Source: Breviolum minutum Mf 1.05b.01 | Lineage: Eukaryota; Sar; Dinophyceae; Suessiales; Symbiodiniaceae | Length of the DNA stretch: 64,000 nucleotides | Assembly (NCBI GenBank): GCA_000507305.1 | Contig: DF239530.1 | Location: 1-64,000 of the forward strand | Reading direction: 5' to 3' | Shown here: positions 47,001 through 56,900 of the stretch, piece by piece | How positions within the stretch are numbered: the first letter of the stretch is position 1 | How the letters are laid out: every line of letters begins with the position of its first letter | Position numbers and translations under genes: made by a program | Notes under the pieces: model-generated | Database searches by the model: none | What the model was told of the DNA's origin: nothing | The model's input: the letters and a program-made list of their open reading frames with translations, nothing else

Positions 47001-50000
47001 AAAGTTGGGGTTCAGATGAACCCATTTTGACGATCATATTTTTCAGAGGGGTTGAAACCACCAACCAGATTAGATTGGATGTACGGATGTATATTTGTCT
47101 TTGTAGTTAGATGTAATTGGGTGTGATTAGACATTCCATAGATGGAACATTTGCTGATTTTGATTTAATGGGGCTGTATGTCCAGTTTTCATTATGACCA
47201 GTCCACCACCGCCACCTCAAGTGTAATTGCCTCGTCGGAAATCAGGGTTTAACATATGGCCTTCTTTCAAGCAGACTGGTGGTTACTCTCCCTAACACAA
47301 ACATTAGTCCCTGAAAAGTAGAGGTTGCAAGATTAGTAGTAAAAAAATTTTTTTCAAAGGCGAACTGTTGGTTTTAGGGAGTGTAACAAACACCTGGCTG
47401 TAGTCCCGCTATTTCTGATTTTTGTTGTTGCATTATATGGGTGCTTCCTTAAATGGTGGTATCCCCAAAACACCCCAAAATGATCATTTTTAGTAGGAAA
47501 ACCCATGGTTGTTGGGTACCACCATTTTAGGAAACCCCCATATGTAGGGCCATGTTTTGTTTAATATGAAATATGATGCCGATTCCACAAACGGTGTTTC
47601 ACACGCGGGACCCGCCCAAACGATCCTTTTTTTTCAAAACGCAGGACTACGTGGGCCTTTTGGAAAGCATTCCACGACAGTTCGCTGAAGAACAGTTGTT
47701 GACACCACAAAGCTTGAGCCAGGCAGCAGGGAAGAATGGGCACTTTTTCTGGGATGGGGATGGGGGGTAACTGGGGAACCCCTATGGATTCCTAGGGGAA
47801 GGTTGGGGAACCTTAGTGAACGTTAAGGAGGATTAGGGCAATCACCACCTAACCAAATCCAACCAATGCCCACACCCCCAAAACGTTGAACCCCACAAAG
47901 TACTCCTTTTCGGCCTTATTAAGGGAGTACTTGTGCAAGTCAGTAAGTATGAGGGATCCATGTATGGTATATTTACCCTCCCTGAAACTAACAGTTCGCC
48001 CATGAAAATCCACCATTTTGATGGTATTTACTAGGAAAAATGGGGGATTTTAATGGGCGATTTGGTAATTTCAGGGAGGGGTACCTGCATTTATCATAAA
48101 AAATCACCCCCTTCTGGACCTCCAACAGCTTTAGTATACCATAAGTGCAAGTAGAGTTCTGTCAAGTCAATGATGCTGAAAGTTTCCATTTTTTTTTTCA
48201 AGTTCCTGCATTAGGTGGGCCCAAAAACCGGTTATAAGCGGAGTTATTAAAACCCTCATGAATGAACTTCTAAATGAGTAAGTCGATGTAAGTGGCGTTT
48301 TTTTCCTATAAATGGAGTTATGACACCCTACTTACAACTGGTAGGGGCCCGCTGGCCACCTTGTACCAAGCCATCTTAGGTTGAATCTATGGGGGATGGT
48401 TATATCTCTAAGGCTGTTTCAGCTTGTTTCAACACACCGAACTGGAAGACAGTCCTTTTACCCACCAGAGAACCGTCCCATAGCCCCTACCAGCTGGCAC
48501 TTTTGAGTCGATGATCTTCTTGCTTTCCGGTGTAAGGCGGAATATATTCATTCCCTGGAAAGTATGTGGAGGATCATCCCAGTTAGTAAGTGGTTCATAA
48601 CCATGTGTTAGTAAATCCCCCAACGGGGGTTATTCCCCTTCCAAATGGCCAATCCATGGCTCTTAACTACTTACTACACTCTGGTAAACTAACATAGCAA
48701 TGAAAAATGAACCCTTTCAATATGATTGTCTTATTTCAAATGGTGATATTCCAGTTAGCTATGTTAGTTTACCAGAGGGTAAGTGGCATAATCCTCCAAG
48801 TACCTAGTTATAAGTTGGGTTAATAACTCCAATTAAACCATGTAAGTTGGTTGAAAAGTCCCTTAAATAGGGTGAAATAACCCAACAAATGGATGTTTCC
48901 AAAAATAGTGGTACCCCCAAATCATCCATTTTAATAATGTTTTCCATTATAAATCATCCATTTTGGGGTACCTTTATTTTTGGAAGCACCCAAATGTTAC
49001 TTGAGCAATGAACAAAAACCCTGGCTGTTTAGGTTGTATAGGGGATTATACTACCCAATTATATGGGGATTTTAATAAGCCAATATAAGGATCCCTATAA
49101 ACCAACCAGGATTCAATGGATCCCTTGGTCCATCCACATGATCCACCTGGCAACCTTGCACGCCGCCGCCAGGTCTTGCCACAGCTTTTTGCATCTCCGA
49201 GGTCCGACGGGGTGTGGAAACGTCGCAGGGTCTTTGCCTCGGGCCTCGGGGTCGAGGGGAAATCTCAAGCACCATATCCCTATGGATCCAAGGATCCACT
49301 GCTCTGAATGCACGGAAAGGGTACAATTTGGGGGCAATTTGTATCTTCAAAAAGGAGGTACTTGGATCCATAGGGATATGTTAGATGGGAATTTTATCCA
49401 AAAGATATTGGATCAAAAGTACTTATCTACATCATTGGGGGATATGGGGATGTTGTGTTTGGTTGAAATAGTACAAGAAATGCATTATTCAAATTGTTAG
49501 CTAAGGGATGTTGGGGGATAACTTTTTGATTTGTAAAAAAAACAGTGGGATTTATTTTTGAACACAGCTGTTGTCGGTTGGGAAACTCCCACCCTGGGTT
49601 GATCCTGTCCTGACGGCAGCCAGGATCTATTGCGATGAAAGGTCCAGTTGGATCACAACAGGTCGACTGGGGATTTGGTGAAAAATCCGGGGATTTGGTG
49701 GAAAAAACCCTGAATTTGGCCACACAAAATTGGATGATGCCGCATCGTCCACCGATGTCTTCCCCCGTTACTAACGTACCCCCCTCTACAGAAATAAAGG
49801 CCTTGTGAATGGCTTATTAACCATTGGTTTTCGATAATAAGGCTCATCAACCATTGAATTTGTATTGTTTGCTTTTAAATAGATACTAGAATGGAATTTA
49901 TATGGATTCATCACCATTTTTTGCGAAAGGTTGTTTTTCTCTTGGATCCTTTAGCAGTTTTTATGTAGCTACATCAAATGTGCTGGGGCCCATCCAAACT

Positions 50001-50911
50001 CGCATTCCTGTGGTCTTTTGTCATCCGGGATGGTAGTCAACCGAATAGGGTTTTATAGCCATCATAAGGATTCCTTATGAAAGGTGGGATGACCATTCCC
50101 AATATAAGTAATTGTTTTTCTTCTGAAATTAGTTGTTGCTGCGACCTTATGATTTCAATATAGACAGTGTATATATATATATACTGTAAATATGTACTAT
50201 TTTGTAGACATGTTTGCGGATACCCCTTTTATTTTTGAGGATTGCCATTCACTTGAGATGATAGCACAAACACAAAAATATGTTGAAATAAGTCTTGATC
50301 CCAAAAGAGTTGCCGCTGTTTGAATCTTTGTACCTCATGATTACCTCATGTCACTATAACTGTTGGGTCCGGAGTCCAAATCGGCAGGAAGGATAGCCAG
50401 AAAACTTATAGACTTAACCTCGCAGGCATGTGTTGAACCTTCCAGGAAATTGGGAATAAGGTGTACTAGGTGGTGGTTTCACATATTTTTTATTTTCACC
50501 CCTACTTGGGGAAGATTCCCATTTTGACTAGTATTTTTCAGATGGGTTGAAACCACCAGCTAGTATAGTAAAAGATATTCATATCCCGTCAGTTGTAGTG
50601 GTGTGACAAAATTAAAGAAGTCCTCGCAAATTGAAGCACATTGTTTGGTGAAGAAATAATCTCGGGTGATCCAAATACATACATATATTATACATATATA
50701 GCTCATCTAACTATTTTTCCTTAGATTCTACTAACCCTAGGCATCCAGTCACATTCTCAGATGATGATTGGGGTGTCCAATCACCTCATCATCGTATTTT
50801 GCTTGCATTACCATTCTCAGTTTCGGTGAGCCAGTATTCCTACAGTAGAACTCCTAAAATATCCACCACCACCACCACCACCACCACCACCACCACCACC
50901 ACCACACCACC

Positions 50912-50943
<32 letters not shown>

Positions 50944-53900
50944 CAACAACAACAACCACCTCCCTTTCCCTGGTGGGCCATCCCTACATTTTGGAGAACC
51001 ACCACCCTTTGGACAGCCCAAACAAAAATCCCCACCAAATCCAAGGCCTTGGCAAAGGCAAAGGGAATTTGTGGCAAAGAGTCGATCGTTCTCAACCTTT
51101 GCGTATCATCTTTCCACGCTTTGGGAAGACCGGCACCTTGGGCTGAAAGCTTCGGAATCGGTGGGTTCTACGGATAAAGTACGGATGGATGTAAAATTGG
51201 ACGAAAGTTAGGATGGATCAATGGTTAGTTAGGATCAAAGGGTTATTTCACCTACTTATAAATGGGGTACATTGGGGTTATAACCCACTGATCCTAACCT
51301 TTGATCCTAACTTCCTGGGACATCCTAGTAGGGAAGTGGATTCGTTGGGGAATTTTTGAGATGGATTGTTTTCCCCCAAAAAATGGTGGCTAAAAGTCAA
51401 GGCCCCCCGAAAATTAAAACATGTTATGACCATCTTGGAGGAATCAAATCTTGATGCTCAAAATGTAGAAGGGTCACATTAAATTTGGAAACAAATCCTT
51501 TTCACCCCACCAAAAAAGTGTCGAGTAGGCGGCACGCCATTTTTTTCCTCCACCATCATGGTTTGTTTTTCTAGGGTTCAATAGGTACCGGTACTCCCAA
51601 TACTTCCCATACCACTCCCATAAGAATCCCTAAAGATATGGGAATGGTATGGGAAGCTTACCATAAGGAGGTTTTATTATTGTGAGTCCCTGGAATCACC
51701 CTCGATGGTGGTTTCAAAGATTTTGTTGTTATTTTTTTACCCCGATGCCCGTAATTTTTCTGGAAAACCCACCAAGTAGTTCAATATATTGAAGTGTTAT
51801 ATTCCAATCCTTTCCAAGCATCAATCAATACTAGCTTCAATATACAGTAGATTGATATATACATCATTAGATTTCAGATGCCCATGGTGGAAAAAAAGGC
51901 AAGGCAAACGCTGAAAGCAGTTCAACTTTGGCTTCCAAAGAGGTCCCAAGATTAGCCAAGGGGAAAGGGATGGGGAATATGAGCAACTTACACCCCTGAA
52001 GATCAACATGGGACATAATCATGGAGGTTTGGAAGATCATGTTCCTTTCTGAATGGGTGATTTGTAGGATTCATGTTTATCTTCCAGGGTTTTCAGAAAG
52101 TTCAATCCAGCTTCAAAAAAGTAGCCGATGGTTTGGGGATTGGTGATTCTTAGTTGATTCTTCGGTTGTTCTTTGGTTGAAATTTGGAACCTCCAGTCAT
52201 AACCCTTGTCTTCCAGTCATACCTCCAGAGAATTTGTTTCTGGGCTCCAGTCATACCTACAAACCCGTTAAGGTGTGACTTGAAGCCTAGGGAATAATTA
52301 TGGTTAACCCCATGTAAGTTGGTTGAAAGAAGTCACCCAAATATGGTGAAATCACCAAATTTACGAACTACAGTTGCCAACTACAGTTGCCAACTGGTAT
52401 AAAGATGCCCCTGAAACAAACCGGCACAACGTTCCCGAAAAAAAACCTTTGTCGTTTCGTTGTTCCACACGTGCCACGTGTCACTTGGTCTTTTTCAAGG
52501 CAAACGTTCGAGTCCGAACCGCCCGAGCTTTGGATCACTCTGGCTAAATCCTGGGCCGACCTGAATAGGGTGCAGCAGAAAGCGGCCCAAGACAGAAAAA
52601 AGGGGCGCGAAAAGAAAAAGGACTGGGTGGTGGGTTCAAGTATTTTTATTTTCACCCCTATTTGGGGAAGATTCCTATTTTGACTAATATTTTTCAGATG
52701 GGTTGAAACCACCAACCAGAGGAGATTGAAAATTAAAACTAGAAGGTGGGTCCCTAGAATGCTATAAATGGAGTTATGGGGCCCCTATAAATGTAGCAAT
52801 TAATTTTCTAGGTGGTGTTTTCAAACATTTTTTGTTTTCACCCCGAACCTTGGGGAAATGATCCAATTTGACTAGTATTTTTTGGTGGTGGGTTGAAACC
52901 ACCACCTAGATTAGAATAGTCATAGATGTTTATTAAAGGCAAATTTTAAGGTCATGATGGTTTTAAGATGGTCATGTCTTTTTTTCATTGGCAATCACAA
53001 TCAATGGTGGTTAGAAGAGGAGCAATGTCGTGAAACTTCAAAGATGTATGATCCAGCTTGACTTGTGCATATTTCGAAAAAAGTGGTGGTTCAACTACCA
53101 CGCTTTCAGTACGGAAACCTTTCGGAATCTTTTTTGTTTTGGGGGAAGGATTTTACAACGGTATGATGGTAATTACAACGTATCACAAACATATAGGTGT
53201 AGAAAATGTGTATAATACATAGGGTTATGTTGGAACTTTTTGCGTTATTTGCACTATTGTACTGAATGGAAATATTCCAACCCTGGAAAAATCTGGATAT
53301 GTAGGGAGCAATGGGTCAGGTTTACCAAAGGTTCGACCGTTAACAAAAATCACACGAAACATCAACATTTGGTGGCTGGCGATAGTAGTGAACCATAAGT
53401 GGGCGATCCCAGTTAGGAAGTATAGTGAGTAACCCCCGCATTGATAAGCCTTTTGTGCTATTTGGAAGGGGAACAACAAGAGGGTCTTGGGGACTTACAA
53501 GATCACCATGCTTGCTAACTACTTGCTAACTTAAGTGGGATTATCCTCCAAGTAGGGTCTTCTACGAGCTGTTTGTGACAGGGGGCCCCACCCTAGGGTT
53601 CGTGGTTCAAACTTTACACCCATGTGCACCCAGCCATGAAAACTCAAAAAACGTGCCTTTTCAAAGTTCTGGAACGAGGAACAGTTCGTCAGAGCAGATC
53701 AAAAAACTGGAATTTAAGGGGCCGTAGCAAAATAATGGATTGATTTATCTCTCCCAACTGGTGTGATGAACTTGTGGAATACCTTGATTGAGCCATCGCC
53801 ACCCACAAAACAACACCCCTGGAGGCCCGCCGCCGGGACGATGACATTTCCATCGTCCGGGGCCAGCAAAATGGGTAGCGAGGAATGAAAAGCATACATG

Positions 53901-56900
53901 AACAAGTATCTGAACATGAGAAAGGAAAGCACTTTATCACTTCAGGCAGTCATTATCAACGCAAATGATGATTAGCCTCATACTCAGGTGTTGATTGTGC
54001 ACTTTCTTCAGGGAAATACCACGCTGTAGGGTTGAATCTCTTGCGGATATATTATGATTATTATGTAGCTTTCCTTAATGTTTGAAGTATGAGCACTCTC
54101 ATATCAGATTCGAGTCCCTTCTATGAGTCCAGAAAAGGAAAGGTTAGACTTGGGTGTTTCCAAAAATAGGGTACCCCCCAATCATCCATTTTAATGGGGT
54201 TTTCCATTACAAACCATCCATTTTGGGGTACCTCTATTGTTGGAAGCATCCACTTGTTGAAGACATGTTTGTTTCATTGATTCTGAATTTTATTCCCAAA
54301 AAGTTTAGCATTCAGAACCCGCAAAACGATAGTTTCCAAAGATCAGAATCTCCTTTTGCAGCTTGCAGACCATTTTCAGATGACCAGCATGTGACACAAA
54401 TTTCAGAAGTGATCTTGGAGGATCATCCTTGTCAGTAGTAATATAGGTGGCCGGGGTGGCCCTAACTACTTGGAACAAGTCCTGAGATGGCCCTCCAAGT
54501 AGTCGAGACCTCGTAACTCTCCCAGTGACCTTGAGGATGGTGAGTTCACATGACCCGACCTTCACTCACGATCCCCAAAGCTTGGGTCCGGTGTGACCTC
54601 AGGGGCCATCTATTGGGGCCACGAATTGAATCAAGTGGAATAAGTTGAAAACACACCTTTAAAAAAAAACACATAAGTTTTTTCACAAGCTTTTACAAGT
54701 ACATCCAAAAAAAACATGGTCAAAAAAATCATTCCCATAACATCCATTGGACGGGTATGTTTACCCAAGGTCAACGCGTCAGGAGCCCCAGAGATGGCGC
54801 CAATGCCAGGATGACATTGAGTAAGGAAAAAATCCCACAGGATCCGTGGGACGAACGGTATATTTACTTACATGAATGCTTGGGTTTTAATGGTAAATGT
54901 AGTGTATGGTAAATATACCTGGTCCCACGGATTCTATTGGGAATACGACTTAATTCAAAAACGGGTCAGTCAATGGTACCGTTTTAGAAACCAACACTTT
55001 TTTGCCAGGAAAATCATTTTTGGTTCGCTGCTTTTCCTTTTCCTAAGATGGGATACGGACTTCTTTCCTGAAGGGTATCCTTTTCACTGTGTTTTTTTTC
55101 GGGATCCTTTGGGATGTGTTTTGTTTTTGCTGTTGAATAAATTCACCATCCTTTTATCACCAAACGTTTCAGGCACCTACAATGGAGGCATCCTCACCTA
55201 TGTAAGCTGTATATAAGGCTTATGTAAGAGAAACGTTCTGTTGTGCATGGTAGGCAGCAAGAACATCATGACTCCCATCAAAACCACACTGGTTGAACAA
55301 GACAAACATATACAAACAACTTCATCATGACCACATTTGTTGCAGGGATGAACTCCCAGTTGACTGGAAAAAAAAACATTTGTGTAAATATACTGTATAT
55401 ACATTTTGTTTTTATTTGAATACAATCACAACATCCCATATATTATTATTTAACATATAAAGATATATATTTACAACAATGATTTATATATATATATACA
55501 TATATGATATTATGAGCAATATACATATATATATATACCTACATGATTTTACCTAAAACCCATGGGCATCCTTGGTCAATATCATCTTCCGCAGCCACGT
55601 GTCCTTGTGTGATGGACGTGTCCTTGTTTGAGCTATGGGCATTGGGAAACACACCAAGATCAATAGCTGTTTCTGGTTCCTTAAATAGGTGGTAGGTAGC
55701 ATATAATCACCCAATTGGCAGTATAAACCACTTATATACCACTTATATATTGCCAATTGGGTGATTATATATCACCTACCACCTATTAAGGGAACCAGGG
55801 AACTCCATTGACAAGATACATACCAGATCTATAACGACATTTACCCCTGAAAACTAACATATCCTTTGATAATTGCTGGTTGGAAGATGAAATTTCCTTA
55901 AAACATGGTCCCCTTTCTGGGGACATGTTAATTTTCGCGGGGGGTACATGTTGTTACTGTGTTTTTGTTTGGGATGTGACCCATCGAAACACACATGTAA
56001 AGACAGCTTTTGGGTCTGGGAATTCCTTTTTTTCCGTGTCAAGCAGTCATAGTCACAGAAGTTTTGTTTTTTTTAGATCTCACTCATCATCACTCATCAC
56101 GATCACTCATCATCATCGTTCATCATCATTACTTATCAATACTTTTTTAAGTGACATGTTCGCATAATACATGTGGTTTGCTCATAATGCATTGCAAAAC
56201 ATAGTTATGACTCATGACGCATCACATGGTTTTATCAAGGACTTGCCAGATTTCACAGGTGTCTCCGCGTGACTTTGAAGCCAAACGCAGATGGATGGAG
56301 TGTGAAGACAGTGCCACCCCACCGCTGCGCTTGGTCATTGGCGGTTTTGTTCCCGGGTGCAGGTTGGATTGAAATCTAAGTTCTTGGGGTATCCAGGGTA
56401 CCTTTGAAAACATACTGAACAACAAAAATTCAAGTGAAACACATGGGAAATTTCATTTATAGACATTTATAGATGTAAGAAAATTCTTTCGACTTCCATG
56501 AGAGGCTCCAATTATAATTAGTGTTTTTTTTCTCCACCATTTCGGGGAGTATTTCACCCCACCGACTCACAAAGTCGCAGAAATGTGGCAACCCCTGTTG
56601 GTTTGGGAGTTTTTGTTTGGGTGCCAAACCAAGTGCCGGATGCTTGTCCCTTAAGGCTAGCATACAATATTTTGCCCGGAAAAAATACTAGATATTGCTT
56701 CCTGCTTTTGATGTGGGTGTACCAAATTTCGGATGGGTCATGACGTATGAATCTGGTCAAATTATAGCGACCTCACATGGGTCCCTCACCCCAAAAGGGG
56801 AAATCTTCTTATTTCTGGAAAATCTAGGTTGCTGATATATTAAAAGTTGGCCAGATGAATCAAAATAATCACAAGATCACAATTCTGCTGGGAGGCCCTC

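Larger units (their letters stand above)
49400..52480. other. Non-coding stretch with repeats
   Basis: Contains family A (50469-50563), family J (about 50736-50829), the CAC/CAA microsatellite (50863-50955), a family H end (51327) and a family D copy. No supported exon. Confidence 0.45.

Noticed and set aside
50817..51146. Threonine/proline- or tryptophan/glycine-rich frames
   Set aside because: CAC/CAA microsatellite read in different frames.
53714..53932. Minus-strand frame with a WD-repeat-like stretch (GCCFVGGDGSIKVF)
   Set aside because: Attractive, with an AAG|GTATTC donor, but the plus strand of the same bases gives the exact XDH continuation in the right phase. Kept as the competing reading rather than annotated.
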